Assembly (NCBI RefSeq): GCF_015101885.1
Contig: NZ_CP062941.1
Coordinates: 1,488,001-1,552,000 of the forward strand
Direction: 5' to 3'
Origin: Massilia litorea
Lineage (GTDB): Bacteria; Pseudomonadota; Gammaproteobacteria; Burkholderiales; Burkholderiaceae_D
DNA: 64,000 nucleotides
Shown here: piece after piece, positions 32,939 to 42,576 of the stretch
How positions within the stretch are numbered: the first letter of the stretch is position 1
How the letters are laid out: the number at the start of each line of letters is the position of its first letter
Position numbers and translations under genes: made by a program
Notes under the pieces: model-generated
What the model was told of the DNA's origin: nothing
The model's database searches: none
The model's input: only the letters and a program-made list of their open reading frames with translations

Positions 32939-35281
32939 GTGCAGCCATCCGACAGCCCAACCATGACCCTTCCGCTCGATCCGTGGAGCATCCGCGAGAC
33001 CGGTTTCGATACCAGTACCCACTTCCTGCGCGAGACCCTGTTCGCGCTCGGTAACGGCTACATCGGCCTGCGCGGTACCGGCGAAGAGGGCTATACCGGC
33101 CCGGCCGGCACCTCGCTCGACGGCACCTACCTGAACGGCTTTTACGAGTCCGAGCCGATTGTCTATCCGGAGGCGGCCTTTGCGCTGGCCAAGACAAACC
33201 AGTTCATGCTCAACGTGCCGAACGCGAAGGGCGTCGAGATCGAGATCGACGGCGCACGTTTTAATCCATTGACCGGCACCCTCGGGCGCTACGAGCGTGT
33301 GCTCGACTTGCGCAGCGGCGTGCTGGTGCGCTCGCTCGAATGGACCGCACCGAACGGCAAGCGCATCGCGCTGCGCAGTCGGCGCGTGGTGTCGTTCGCA
33401 AATAAGCACCTGTTCGCGATCGAGGTCGAACTGACGCCGCTGAATTTCTCGGGCACGGTCATGATTAAATCCTTCCTCGATGGCGCCGTGAAAAACCAGG
33501 AAGCGGGCGACGATCCGCGCGTCGGCTCGGCGGTGTCGGGCCCGGCCCTGAAAACGGTCTCGGTCGAACAGGTTGATGCCTTCTCGGCCCTCGTGCAGCG
33601 CACCCACAACAGCGGTTTCAGTTTGGTGAGCGCGATCCAGACCGTCGTCGAGGGTATCGCGGCGAGCGCCTGGCAGGAAGGCCAGCGCGCCGGCCAGAGC
33701 TTCGCCTGCGACGCCGTCGAGGGACAAACCCTGCGCCTGACGAAATACGGCAGCTACCACTCCTCGCGCGACTATCCGGAAGGAGAATTGCTGGCTCGTG
33801 CCCGTGAGACGCTCGCGGCCGCCCAGGCAGCCGGCTTCGAAGCGCTGTGCGCCTCGCAGGCGGCCTTCCTGGCCGACTTCTGGGCCAGTGCCGACGTCGA
33901 GATTGCCGGCGACGACGCGCTCCAGCAGGGTATTCGCTTCAATGAATACCACCTGCTGCAATCGGTGGGACGCGACGGCCGCACCAACATCGCGGCGAAA
34001 GGCGTGACCGGAGAGGGATATGAGGGCCACTATTTCTGGGACACCGAAATCTACATCTTCCCGTTCTTCCTGTATTCGAAGCCGGAGATCGCGCGCAAGT
34101 TACTTGAATATCGCTACGCCGGCCTGGAGCAGGCACGCGAGCGCGCGCGCCAGATGGCGCATGCGAAGGGAGCGCTGTACCCGTGGCGCACCATCGCCGG
34201 CGGCGAGTGCTCGGCATACTTCCCGGCCGGGACCGCGCAGTACCACATCAACGCCGACATCGCGTATTCCATCAAATCGTATTACGAAGCGACCGGCGAC
34301 CTCGATTACATGGCGCAGGCGGGCCTCGAGATCGTGCTGGAGACGGCGCGCATCTGGATCGGCATCGGCAGCGATGACCGCGAAGGGCGCTTCTGCATCA
34401 ACGAAGTGACCGGGCCCGACGAATACACGGCGCTGGTGAACAACAATTACTACACCAACGCGATGGCGCGCATGCACCTGCGCTTCGCCGCCGACATGGC
34501 CGACCAGCTGGCAAGCGAGCGCGCGCACGACTTCGCGCGCGTCGCCGCCGCGACCGGCGTGACGGACGAAGAAGTCGCCGTCTGGCGCGACGCCGCCGCG
34601 CGCATGCACCTTCCCTATGACGGCAAGCTCGGCATCCACGAGCAGGACGACAGCTTCCTGTCGAAAAAAGTGTGGGACTTCGCGAACACGCCGAAAGAGA
34701 ACTACCCGCTGCTGCTGAACTACCACCCGATGGTGATCTACCGCCACCAGGTCTGCAAGCAGGCCGACGTGGTGCTGGCGCTGATGCTGCTGTCGAACGA
34801 GTTCACGCTGGAAGACAAGCGGCGCGACTTCGATTACTACGAAGCCGTCACGACCCACGATTCTTCTCTCTCGTCCTGCATCTTCAGCATCATCGCCTCC
34901 GAGGTCGGCTACCACGACAAGGCCTACGACTACTTCATGGAGACGGCGCGCCTTGACCTGGACGACACCCACGGCAATACCCATTACGGGGTGCACACGG
35001 CGGCAATGGCCGGCACCTGGATGGGCGTGGCCTATGGTTTCGCCGGCATGCGCGTCTCCGATGGCGCGCTGCGCTTCGCCCCGACCCTGCCGAAGCAGTG
35101 GCAGCACTACCAGTTCAAGATCCAGTTGCGCGGCGCCCAGCTGCAGGTGCGCGTCGATGCCGGCGCGGTCGAGTACACGCTGCTGGCGGGCGATACGCTG
35201 GACTTCAGTCACCTCGGACAAGAGGTGCAACTCACCCGCGCGGCGCCGAACGCCCGCATCCCGATGGAGGCACAGGCATGA
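32939..35281 (+). CDS. Glycoside hydrolase family 65 disaccharide phosphorylase (maltose phosphorylase-like)
   Basis: This 780-aa cytoplasmic enzyme has the three-part GH65 build: N-terminal beta-sandwich, (alpha/alpha)6 barrel, small C-terminal sheet. The catalytic acid Glu lies in NEVTGPDEYTALVNNNYYTN. Phosphate contacts are expected at THDSSLSSC and at HGNTHYGVHTAAMAG. GH65 phosphorylases split maltose, trehalose, kojibiose or nigerose into glucose and beta-glucose 1-phosphate. The beta-phosphoglucomutase gene overlapping its end supports the beta-anomer product. Maltose is the best guess but is not proven. The GTG at 32939 follows GAGGA by 8 nt; an internal ATG at 32963 is the alternative. 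Confidence 0.92.
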   Translation: MQPSDSPTMTLPLDPWSIRETGFDTSTHFLRETLFALGNGYIGLRGTGEEGYTGPAGTSLDGTYLNGFYESEPIVYPEAAFALAKTNQFMLNVPNAKGVEIEIDGARFNPLTGTLGRYERVLDLRSGVLVRSLEWTAPNGKRIALRSRRVVSFANKHLFAIEVELTPLNFSGTVMIKSFLDGAVKNQEAGDDPRVGSAVSGPALKTVSVEQVDAFSALVQRTHNSGFSLVSAIQTVVEGIAASAWQEGQRAGQSFACDAVEGQTLRLTKYGSYHSSRDYPEGELLARARETLAAAQAAGFEALCASQAAFLADFWASADVEIAGDDALQQGIRFNEYHLLQSVGRDGRTNIAAKGVTGEGYEGHYFWDTEIYIFPFFLYSKPEIARKLLEYRYAGLEQARERARQMAHAKGALYPWRTIAGGECSAYFPAGTAQYHINADIAYSIKSYYEATGDLDYMAQAGLEIVLETARIWIGIGSDDREGRFCINEVTGPDEYTALVNNNYYTNAMARMHLRFAADMADQLASERAHDFARVAAATGVTDEEVAVWRDAAARMHLPYDGKLGIHEQDDSFLSKKVWDFANTPKENYPLLLNYHPMVIYRHQVCKQADVVLALMLLSNEFTLEDKRRDFDYYEAVTTHDSSLSSCIFSIIASEVGYHDKAYDYFMETARLDLDDTHGNTHYGVHTAAMAGTWMGVAYGFAGMRVSDGALRFAPTLPKQWQHYQFKIQLRGAQLQVRVDAGAVEYTLLAGDTLDFSHLGQEVQLTRAAPNARIPMEAQA

Positions 35282-35919
35282 GTCACTTCAAGGCAGTCAT
35301 TTTCGATCTCGACGGCGTCATCACCGACACCGCCCATTACCACTACCTGGCCTGGAAGGCGCTGGCTGAATCGGAGGGCGTGCATTTCGATCACGCGTTC
35401 AATGAAAATTTAAAAGGCGTGGACCGCATGGGGTCCCTGAACCTGATTCTCGCGGGTTCGCCGAAGACGTACACGATGGAGGAAAAACTGGCGCTGGCCG
35501 AGCGCAAGAACAATCAGTACGTGGAACTGATCGCGACCATGAGCGCGGCGGACCTGCTGCCGGGCGCCATTGACGCCCTCGCTGCGGTGCGCGCTGCCGG
35601 CCTGAAAATCGGCCTGGCCTCGGTCAGCAAGAACGCGTTCACGGTGCTCGATCGCCTCGGCATCCGCGACCGCTTCGATTACGTGGTCGACGCCGCTCGC
35701 ATCGCCAACAGCAAGCCGCATCCGGAGATTTTCCTGAATGCCGCCGCCGCACTGGGCGTGGCGCCCGGGGACTGCCTGGGCGTGGAAGACGCGGTGGCGG
35801 GAGTCGCCTCGATCAAGTCGGCGGGCATGTACGCGCTCGGCATCGGCAGTCCCGCCGTGCTGACCCAGGCCGACCGGGTGATCCCGAGCCTGAGCGAATT
35901 CCGCCTGAACGACTACTGA
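35278..35919 (+). CDS. pgmB: Beta-phosphoglucomutase
   Basis: This 213-aa HAD-superfamily enzyme has motif I FDLDGVITDTAHYHYLAWK, with nucleophile and acid/base aspartates in DLDGV. Motif II is LASVSKNA, and the Lys motif is NSKPHPEIF followed by GVEDAVAGV. It converts beta-glucose 1-phosphate from the phosphorylase into glucose 6-phosphate. The start overlaps the phosphorylase stop as ATGA, giving coupled translation. Confidence 0.94.
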   Translation: MSHFKAVIFDLDGVITDTAHYHYLAWKALAESEGVHFDHAFNENLKGVDRMGSLNLILAGSPKTYTMEEKLALAERKNNQYVELIATMSAADLLPGAIDALAAVRAAGLKIGLASVSKNAFTVLDRLGIRDRFDYVVDAARIANSKPHPEIFLNAAAALGVAPGDCLGVEDAVAGVASIKSAGMYALGIGSPAVLTQADRVIPSLSEFRLNDY

Positions 35920-35950
35920 CACGCGCATCACTATAAAAAACGGAGACAGC

Positions 35951-37201
35951 GTGAAAAACCAGCGCATTTTATTGGCCTTGTTCCTGATTTACTTCGTGTT
36001 CGCGATCCTGCTCAACAGCGTGGGCACGGTGATCCTGCAGGTCATCAACAACTACGACGTGAGCAAATCCGGCGCCAGCATCCTGGAGGCTTTCAAGGAC
36101 CTGCCGATCGCCGCGGTGTCCTTCCTGGTCGCGTCGTTTTTGCCGCGCCTGGGCTACAAGAATGCGATGCTGGTCGCGCTGGCCATCGTCACCGCGGCCT
36201 GCGTGGCGATGCCGCTGTTGCCGAGTTTTGCGACGGCCAAGCTGCTGTTCCTGTGCGTGGGCGTGGCGTTTGCACTAGTCAAGGTGTCGGTGTATTCGAC
36301 GCTGGGGCTGATCGCGACCGACCGCCGCCACCACGCCAGCATCATGAATACGCTGGAGGGCGTGTTCATGGTCGGCGTCTTGAGCGCCTACTGGGTGTTC
36401 GCCCATTTCATTGATTCGGCCAATCCGAAGTCGCAGAGCTGGCTGCAGGTGTACTGGGTGCTGGGCGGACTGTGCGCGTTCACGTTCGTCCTGCTGCTCT
36501 CCACGCGCTTCGACGAGAGCGAGGCCCAGCTGCCGGCCGGGCGCAGCCGCTGGGAAGATTTCACGGCGATGTTCAAGCTGTTTACGAAACCCCTGGTGTG
36601 CGTGTTCGTGCTCACCGCTTTCCTGTACGTGCTGATCGAGCAGAGCGTCGGCACCTGGCTGCCGACGTTTAATAACGAAATCCTGAAACTGCCGGCGGCG
36701 ATGAGCGTGCAGGTGGCCAGCATCTTCGCGGCCTGCCTCGCGATCGGGCGCCTGTCGGCCGGCGTCGTGATGCGCAAGGTGCACTGGTACACGGTAATGA
36801 ACGGCTGCGTGATCGGCATGGCGGCGATGGTGCTGCTGGCCCTGCCGCTGACGCGCGAACTCGCCATCGACGCGAATGTGACGTGGGCGAATGCGCCGCT
36901 GGCGACCTTCCTGTTCCCGCTGATCGGCCTGTTCATGGCGCCGATCTACCCGGGCATCAATTCGGTCATGCTCAGTTCCCTGCCGAAGAACCAGCATTCG
37001 GCCATGACCGGTTTGTTGGTGATCTTCTCGGCGTTGGGCGGCACCACGGGCTCGTTCATTACCGGCTACGTGTTCGGCAATTTCAGCGGCCACTTCGCGT
37101 TTTATCTGACGCTGGTGCCGATTACGCTGGTGTTGATTACGCTGTTCTTCTTCCGCCGCCAGGTGGAGCGTAGCGGGGAAGCCGTGGCGCAGCCGGCCTG
37201 A
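35951..37201 (+). CDS. MFS sugar transporter
   Basis: This 416-aa protein has twelve predicted membrane helices and a central cytoplasmic loop near residues 190-205. The start is a GTG preceded by GGAG with 6-nt spacing. As the last gene of the LacI-GH65-pgmB unit, it probably brings the disaccharide across the inner membrane after TonB-dependent uptake. MFS specificity cannot be read from the sequence. Confidence 0.87.
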   Translation: MKNQRILLALFLIYFVFAILLNSVGTVILQVINNYDVSKSGASILEAFKDLPIAAVSFLVASFLPRLGYKNAMLVALAIVTAACVAMPLLPSFATAKLLFLCVGVAFALVKVSVYSTLGLIATDRRHHASIMNTLEGVFMVGVLSAYWVFAHFIDSANPKSQSWLQVYWVLGGLCAFTFVLLLSTRFDESEAQLPAGRSRWEDFTAMFKLFTKPLVCVFVLTAFLYVLIEQSVGTWLPTFNNEILKLPAAMSVQVASIFAACLAIGRLSAGVVMRKVHWYTVMNGCVIGMAAMVLLALPLTRELAIDANVTWANAPLATFLFPLIGLFMAPIYPGINSVMLSSLPKNQHSAMTGLLVIFSALGGTTGSFITGYVFGNFSGHFAFYLTLVPITLVLITLFFFRRQVERSGEAVAQPA

Positions 37202-37254
37202 CAGGGGTTGTGCGGCGCCACCGACCCAGGGACGCCGACCTCGTCTAGAATGGC

Positions 37255-38460
37255 ATGATGATGCCAAATAGCAATCTTCTCAGTATTGGAATCGTCGGCG
37301 CCGGCACGGCCGGCCTGGCGAGCGCCATTGCCCTGGCCCGTCTCGGGCACGCGGTGACGGTCTTCGAGAAGCACCCATCCCTCAGTCCGCTCGGCGCGGG
37401 CCTGCTGATCCAGCCGCAAGGCGTCGCCGCCCTCGATGCGCTGGGTGTCGGCGCTGCCTTCCACGCGGCCAGCGTGCCGGTGACGCGCCTGCTCGGCACC
37501 TGCCACCGCAACTGGACCCTGGTCGACATCCCCTATGACGAACACGAAGCGCGCGGCGTGAGCCGGGCGGCGCTGGCGCAGGTGCTGCTCGAGGCCGCGC
37601 TGGCGCTGGGGGTGCGTATCCGCTATGGCTGTCCGGTCGAGACGGTCACGGTCGAGGGCGAGCGGGCGACCGTGCATGCCCCATGCGCTGCCGGCTTCGA
37701 CCTGGTCGTGATGGCCGATGGCGCGGCATCCACCTTGCCGGCGCAGGTCGGGCTGTCGGTGGCCTCCACGGTCTATCAATGGGGGGCATTGTGGGCGATG
37801 TTCGATGTCGCCGACTGGGACGGGCAGGCCCTGCTCGAGCAGCGCTACGAGACCACGCGCAAGATGTTCGGCCTGATGCCGACGGCGCGCGTGGACGGCA
37901 AGTTGCGCCTGTCGATGTTCTGGAGTTTACCGTGCGCCGACTATGCCGCGTGGCAGGCGCGTCCGATCGAGGAGTGGAAGGACGAATTGCGCGCCCTCTG
38001 GCCGCAGGCGGCGCCCGTCATCGATCAGATCGAACGCCATGACCAGTTCGCGCTCGCCACCTACCGCCATGCGCGCGCCCGGCGGCTGGCGGGCGGTCCC
38101 GTCTGCGTGATCGGCGACGCCGCGCATTCGATGAGTCCCCAGCTTGGCCTGGGCAGCACGCTGGCGGTGCAGGATGCGCTGGCGCTGGCGAACGCCGTCC
38201 GCCTGCACGGTGCGGCCGCCGGCGCGGCAGCCTATTCGAAGGCGCGGCTGTGCGCCGTGCGCAACTACCAGATGCTGAGCAAGGCGTTGACGCCTTGTTT
38301 CCAGGCCGACGGCAACGGCTTGTGGCGCGACCTGATGTTCGCCGCCGGCCTGAAGCTGCCCGGCGTCCAGCGCCTGATGTACCGCAGCATCGCCGCACCG
38401 GCGCGGGCAGTCAAAAAACAAATCCCTCCGGACGCCGTGGAGGCGTTGCGGAGGGATTGA
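37255..38460 (+). CDS. FAD-dependent monooxygenase (PHBH-like)
   Basis: This 401-aa flavoprotein has an N-terminal GxGxxG FAD fold, GIVGAGTAGLASAIALARLG. A central DG-type motif is VVMADGAASTL, and the second FAD motif is VCVIGDAAHSMSPQLGLGST. This is the aromatic-ring hydroxylase class (UbiH/salicylate hydroxylase-like). The substrate is unknown. Three ATG codons lie in a row at 37255-37263, and I used the first. The last codons also encode a terminator for the gene on the opposite strand. Confidence 0.88.
   Translation: MMMPNSNLLSIGIVGAGTAGLASAIALARLGHAVTVFEKHPSLSPLGAGLLIQPQGVAALDALGVGAAFHAASVPVTRLLGTCHRNWTLVDIPYDEHEARGVSRAALAQVLLEAALALGVRIRYGCPVETVTVEGERATVHAPCAAGFDLVVMADGAASTLPAQVGLSVASTVYQWGALWAMFDVADWDGQALLEQRYETTRKMFGLMPTARVDGKLRLSMFWSLPCADYAAWQARPIEEWKDELRALWPQAAPVIDQIERHDQFALATYRHARARRLAGGPVCVIGDAAHSMSPQLGLGSTLAVQDALALANAVRLHGAAAGAAAYSKARLCAVRNYQMLSKALTPCFQADGNGLWRDLMFAAGLKLPGVQRLMYRSIAAPARAVKKQIPPDAVEALRRD
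38411..38458 (-). terminator. Intrinsic terminator of the SHOCT gene, inside the monooxygenase coding sequence
   Basis: On the minus strand a 10-bp stem (arms 38449-38458 and 38421-38430), extended by an inner ACGCC/GGCGT stem, is followed by TGTTTTTTGA. It lies 39 nt after the SHOCT gene stop. It is embedded in the last codons of the convergent monooxygenase gene. Confidence 0.8.
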
Positions 38461-38496
38461 GCGCGCCGGCCGCCGGCGCGGCCCTCGCGGTTCCGA

Positions 38497-38916
38497 TCAG
38501 ATCTCGGCCAGCAGCTGGTTCCGCTTCGAGCCGTATTCGGCGTCGCTGACGAGCCCCTGGCGCTTGAGTTCCTCCAGTTGCTTCAGGCGCTCCTGCAGGG
38601 AGGGGCCGCCGCTTGCCGCACGCTGCGGTGTCCTTTCGGTAGGCGTGGCCAGGGACGCCGACCCGCAAGCGGCATTGATGTCGTTCATCAGCGCGACTTC
38701 GTCGAAAACGGTCACGCCTTTCTGGTCGCGCGTGAGGTTGGCATAGGTCCGTCCCAGGTTCAACGTGGTCATGCGCAGCCCGGCATTGGTCGGATCCGCC
38801 GTCAGCTTGGCAAGGCTGTTGTCGTAAGCTTCCTTCGCGCTCTTCCGCATCGTGGATTTACCCACGGCGGCGAGCACCATCACCACGGCTACGCCGATTA
38901 AGATTACCCAAAACAT
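38497..38916 (-). CDS. Membrane-anchored SHOCT domain protein
   Basis: This 139-aa protein has an N-terminal membrane helix (MFWVILIGVAVVMVLAAVG) and a helical middle part. The C-terminal SHOCT motif is LKQLEELKRQGLVSDAEY, ending NQLLAEI. SHOCT domains are short oligomerisation or binding modules without known catalysis. It is a single-gene unit with its own terminator overlapping the monooxygenase gene. Function unknown. Confidence 0.8.
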   Translation of the reverse strand: MFWVILIGVAVVMVLAAVGKSTMRKSAKEAYDNSLAKLTADPTNAGLRMTTLNLGRTYANLTRDQKGVTVFDEVALMNDINAACGSASLATPTERTPQRAASGGPSLQERLKQLEELKRQGLVSDAEYGSKRNQLLAEI

Positions 38917-39081
38917 AGATTCCCCTTTGACTGTGGCAGCAGTTTCACTGCAGAACTTTGCAGGATGATACGCTTTTTTTCCTTGAGGAATCTATCGAAA
39001 ATTCACAAGCGGTGCACCGGGATGCTGCGTTTCAGGATGGAGACGTGAGGACGAGGGCGCGTCCCGCGAACGGGGATGCGC

Positions 39082-39108
39082 CGGCTGGCGCACGAACGGC
39101 GCCAGCCG
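39082..39108. repeat. Inverted repeat downstream of icmF
   Basis: A 10-bp perfect stem, CGGCTGGCGC (39082-39091) with GCGCCAGCCG (39099-39108), sits 11 nt past the icmF stop. No T-run follows on either strand, so termination is uncertain; the hairpin could stabilise the 3' end. Confidence 0.5.
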
Positions 39109-39118
39109 AGGATGCTGC

Positions 39119-42100
39119 TTACATATTGCGGCGGTACTGCCCACCCACCTCGAACAGGGCCGTGGTGATCTGGCCCAGCGAGCAGACGCGCACAGCGTCC
39201 ATCAGCTTCTCGAAGACGTTTTCGTTGTCGATCGCCGCCTGCTGCAATGCGGCCAGTGCGGCCGGGGCCTCGCTGGCGTGCTGCTGATGGAAGGCTTCCA
39301 GGCGCGTCAGCTGCGACTGCTTTTCATCGTCGGTCGAACGGGCCAGTTCGATCGTGGCCGGGGCTTCCGCGCCTTTCGGGTTGCGGAAGGTGTTGACGCC
39401 GATGATGGGCAGCGAGCCGTCGTGCTTCTTGTGCTCGTACAGCATCGACTCTTCCTGGATCTTGCCGCGCTGGTAGCCGGTTTCCATCGCGCCCAGCACG
39501 CCGCCGCGCTCGGCGATGCGCTCGAATTCCTGCAGCACGGCTTCTTCGACCATGTCGGTCAGTTCGTCCATGATGAACGAGCCCTGGTTCGGGTTCTCGT
39601 TCTTGGCCAGGCCCCATTCGCGGTTGATGATCAGCTGGATCGCCAGTGCGCGCCGCACGGATTCGTCGGTCGGCGTGGTGATCGCTTCGTCATACGCATT
39701 GGTGTGCAGCGAGTTGCAGTTGTCGTAGATCGCGATCAGCGCCTGCAGCGTGGTACGGATGTCGTTGAAATCGATTTCCTGCGCGTGCAGCGAGCGGCCC
39801 GAGGTCTGGATGTGGTATTTCAGCTTCTGCGAACGGTCGTTGGCGCCGTACTTGTCGCGCATGGCGACGGCCCAGATGCGGCGTGCGACGCGGCCCAGCA
39901 CCGTGTATTCCGGGTCCATGCCGTTCGAGAAGAAGAACGACAGGTTGGGCGCGAAATCGTCGATGTGCATGCCGCGCGCCAGGTAGGCTTCGACAAACGT
40001 AAAACCGTTCGACAGCGTAAACGCCAGCTGCGAGATCGGGTTCGCGCCCGCCTCGGCGATGTGGTAGCCCGAGATCGACACCGAATAAAAATTGCGGACC
40101 TGGTGATGGACGAAATACTCCTGGATGTCGCCCATGACTTTCAAGGAAAACTCGGTCGAGAAGATGCAGGTATTCTGGCCCTGGTCTTCCTTCAGGATGT
40201 CGGCCTGCACCGTGCCGCGCACGTTGGCGAGCACCCATTCCTTGATTTTTGCCGCTTCGTCGGCGGTCGGCTGGCGATGGTTGTCGGCCACGAATTTGTC
40301 GATCTGCTGGTCGATCGCGGTGTTCATGAACATCGCCAGGATGGTCGGCGCCGGGCCGTTGATCGTCATCGAGACGGACGTGCTCGGGCTGCACAAATCA
40401 AAGCCGTCGTACAGCACCTTCATGTCGTCCAGGGTGGCGATCGAGACGCCCGAGTTGCCGACTTTGCCGTAGATGTCCGGACGCAGGGCCGGGTCGGCGC
40501 CGTACAGGGTGACGGAATCGAAGGCGGTCGACAGGCGCTTCGCATCCATGCCGGTCGAGACCAGTTTAAAACGTTTATTGGTGCGGAAGGCATCGCCTTC
40601 GCCGGCGAACATGCGGGTCGGATCCTCTCCTTCGCGTTTGAAGGCGAATACGCCGGCAGTGAACGGGAAGGAGCCCGGCACGTTTTCCAGCATCAGGAAG
40701 CGCAGCACTTCGCCGTGGTCCTCGAACTTCGGCAGCGCGACCTTGCGGATGCTGGTGCCGGACAGGGTTTTCTGCACCAGGGTCGTGCGGATTTCCTTGT
40801 CGCGGATTTTGACGACGTAATCGTCGCCGGCGTAAGCGGCCTGCATGTCGGGCCACATCGCCAGCAGTTTCTTGGCGCCGGCGTCCATCGCATTGTCACG
40901 CTCGGTGATCAGGTCGTCGAGGACCACTTCGCGATTCGCCGCGGCCAGCATGCGCTTGGTTTCACTGAGTTGCTGGCGCTCGCGCGCGAGTTTCACCTGT
41001 TTCGCGGTGTTGTTGTGATAGCCGCGCACGGTGTCGGCGATCTCGGCGAGGTAGCGTGCACGGGCCGGCGGGACGATCACGTTCTTGCCGCTCGAGTGTT
41101 TCTGCGATGGGACGGCCAGTTTCGACGGCTCGATGTGCAGGCCCAGTTCCGCTAGCTTCGGCAGCAGGCCGTGGTAGAGGGCGGTGACGCCGTCGTCATT
41201 GAAACGCGAGGCTTGCGTGCCGAACACCGGCATCTGGTCCGGGCTCTGGCTCCACAGTTCGCGATTTCTCTGGTACTGCTTGGCCACGTCGCGCAGCGCG
41301 TCCTGCGCGCCCTTGCGGTCGAACTTGTTGATCGCAATGAAATCGGCGAAATCGAGCATGTCGATTTTTTCCAGCTGCGAGGCGGCGCCGAATTCCGGGG
41401 TCATCACGTACATCGAGGCGTCGACGTGCGGCACGATGGCCGCATCGCCCTGGCCGATGCCCGAAGTCTCGACGATCACGAGATCAAAACCGGCGACTTT
41501 GCAGGCCGCGATCACGTCCGGCAGTGCATGCGAAATCTCGGAGCCGGCTTCACGCGTTGCGAGCGAGCGCATGAAGACGCGGGATTGGCCGTTCCACGGA
41601 TTGATCGCGTTCATGCGGATCCGGTCGCCGAGCAGGGCGCCGCCCGACTTGCGGCGCGACGGATCGATCGAAATGACCGCGATGTTCAGGCGGTCGTTCT
41701 GGTCGAGGCGGATGCGGCGAATGAGTTCGTCGGTGAGCGAGGATTTGCCCGCGCCGCCGGTGCCGGTGATGCCGAGCGCCGGGACTTTCACGAGGTCGGC
41801 CGCTTCCACGATCTGCTTGCGCAGTTCCGGGTCGACTTTGCCGTTTTCCAGCGCGGTGATCAGCTGGGCCAGCGGGCGGTGACGCTCGGCGATGTCGCCC
41901 GATTGCAGCGGGGCGAGGGCGGTCGGCGCGTACGGGGTCAGGTCGATGTCGCAGGCTTCGATCATCGAGCGGATCATGCCGACTAAACCCATGCGCTGGC
42001 CGTCTTCCGGACTGAAGATGCGGGTGACGCCATAGGCGTGCAGTTCTTCGATTTCGGACGGGACGATCACGCCGCCGCCGCCGCCGAAGACTTTAATGTG

Positions 42101-42406
42101 CGCGCCGCCGCGCTGGCGCAGCAGGTCGATCATGTATTTAAAATATTCGACGTGGCCGCCCTGGTAGCTGGAAATGGCGATGCCTTGCACGTCTTCGGCC
42201 AGGGCCGCGGTGACGACGTCGTCGACCGAGCGGTTGTGGCCGAGGTGGATGACTTCGACGCCGTTCGACTGCAGGATGCGGCGCATGATGTTAATCGAGG
42301 CATCGTGGCCGTCGAACAGCGACGCGGCGGTGACGAAGCGGACCTTGTTGGCGAGCTTCGGCTGCTCCGGCAGCTCGAGCTTGGCGGCGGTGGTGATGTC
42401 GTTCAT
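39119..42406 (-). CDS. icmF: Fused isobutyryl-CoA mutase (IcmF)
   Basis: This 1095-aa protein joins three parts. The cobalamin-binding domain comes first ([10 protein letters not shown], base-off ligand His34). A MeaB-like GTPase chaperone follows (P-loop GTGGAGKS 215-222, specificity motif INKFDRKG). The C-terminal half is the acyl-CoA mutase substrate domain. It interconverts isobutyryl-CoA and n-butyryl-CoA, and some homologues act on isovaleryl/pivalyl-CoA. The ATG at 42406 follows AAGGA by 5 nt. A 20-bp perfect palindrome 51 bp upstream of the start is the likely operator. The ferredoxin oxidoreductase gene upstream could feed acyl-CoA from amino-acid breakdown into this step. Confidence 0.95.
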   Translation of the reverse strand: MNDITTAAKLELPEQPKLANKVRFVTAASLFDGHDASINIMRRILQSNGVEVIHLGHNRSVDDVVTAALAEDVQGIAISSYQGGHVEYFKYMIDLLRQRGGAHIKVFGGGGGVIVPSEIEELHAYGVTRIFSPEDGQRMGLVGMIRSMIEACDIDLTPYAPTALAPLQSGDIAERHRPLAQLITALENGKVDPELRKQIVEAADLVKVPALGITGTGGAGKSSLTDELIRRIRLDQNDRLNIAVISIDPSRRKSGGALLGDRIRMNAINPWNGQSRVFMRSLATREAGSEISHALPDVIAACKVAGFDLVIVETSGIGQGDAAIVPHVDASMYVMTPEFGAASQLEKIDMLDFADFIAINKFDRKGAQDALRDVAKQYQRNRELWSQSPDQMPVFGTQASRFNDDGVTALYHGLLPKLAELGLHIEPSKLAVPSQKHSSGKNVIVPPARARYLAEIADTVRGYHNNTAKQVKLARERQQLSETKRMLAAANREVVLDDLITERDNAMDAGAKKLLAMWPDMQAAYAGDDYVVKIRDKEIRTTLVQKTLSGTSIRKVALPKFEDHGEVLRFLMLENVPGSFPFTAGVFAFKREGEDPTRMFAGEGDAFRTNKRFKLVSTGMDAKRLSTAFDSVTLYGADPALRPDIYGKVGNSGVSIATLDDMKVLYDGFDLCSPSTSVSMTINGPAPTILAMFMNTAIDQQIDKFVADNHRQPTADEAAKIKEWVLANVRGTVQADILKEDQGQNTCIFSTEFSLKVMGDIQEYFVHHQVRNFYSVSISGYHIAEAGANPISQLAFTLSNGFTFVEAYLARGMHIDDFAPNLSFFFSNGMDPEYTVLGRVARRIWAVAMRDKYGANDRSQKLKYHIQTSGRSLHAQEIDFNDIRTTLQALIAIYDNCNSLHTNAYDEAITTPTDESVRRALAIQLIINREWGLAKNENPNQGSFIMDELTDMVEEAVLQEFERIAERGGVLGAMETGYQRGKIQEESMLYEHKKHDGSLPIIGVNTFRNPKGAEAPATIELARSTDDEKQSQLTRLEAFHQQHASEAPAALAALQQAAIDNENVFEKLMDAVRVCSLGQITTALFEVGGQYRRNM

Positions 42407-42456
42407 GGGGTTCCTTCTGGAAGTCGGACGCGGACAGGTTCGATTTGTACGGTATA

Positions 42457-42476
42457 TGACGTTAACGTTAACGTCA
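42457..42476. promoter_or_regulatory. Perfect 20-bp palindromic operator upstream of icmF
   Basis: TGACGTTAACGTTAACGTCA is a perfect palindrome located 51 bp upstream of the icmF start. Nested ACGTTAACGT elements resemble operators of MerR/TetR-type regulators of branched-chain amino acid and fatty acid breakdown (LiuR-like). The regulator gene is not nearby. Confidence 0.65.
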
Positions 42477-42507
42477 AGTTTGGGATGCAGGATGATCGAC
42501 GGATGAG

Positions 42508-42563
42508 ACCGCGTGGGCACAAGTGCCCACCCTAGGGAGGGTGGACTCCCGCGTCCACGCGGT
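42508..42563. repeat. REP-like nested palindromic element
   Basis: Outer arms ACCGCGTGG (42508-42516) and CCACGCGGT (42555-42563) are perfect complements. They enclose hairpin GTGGGCAC-aa-GTGCCCAC (42513-42530) and hairpin GTGGAC-tcccgc-GTCCAC (42541-42558). This layered layout in an intergenic gap is typical of repetitive extragenic palindromes. It lies just past the stop of the ferredoxin oxidoreductase gene and may protect or end that transcript. Confidence 0.7.
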
Positions 42564-42576
42564 ACAACGCCAGAAA

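Noticed and set aside
42508..42563. CRISPR or tRNA explanation for the hairpin-rich gap
   Set aside because: There is no repeated unit with spacers and no cloverleaf; nested inverted repeats fit a REP-like element better.
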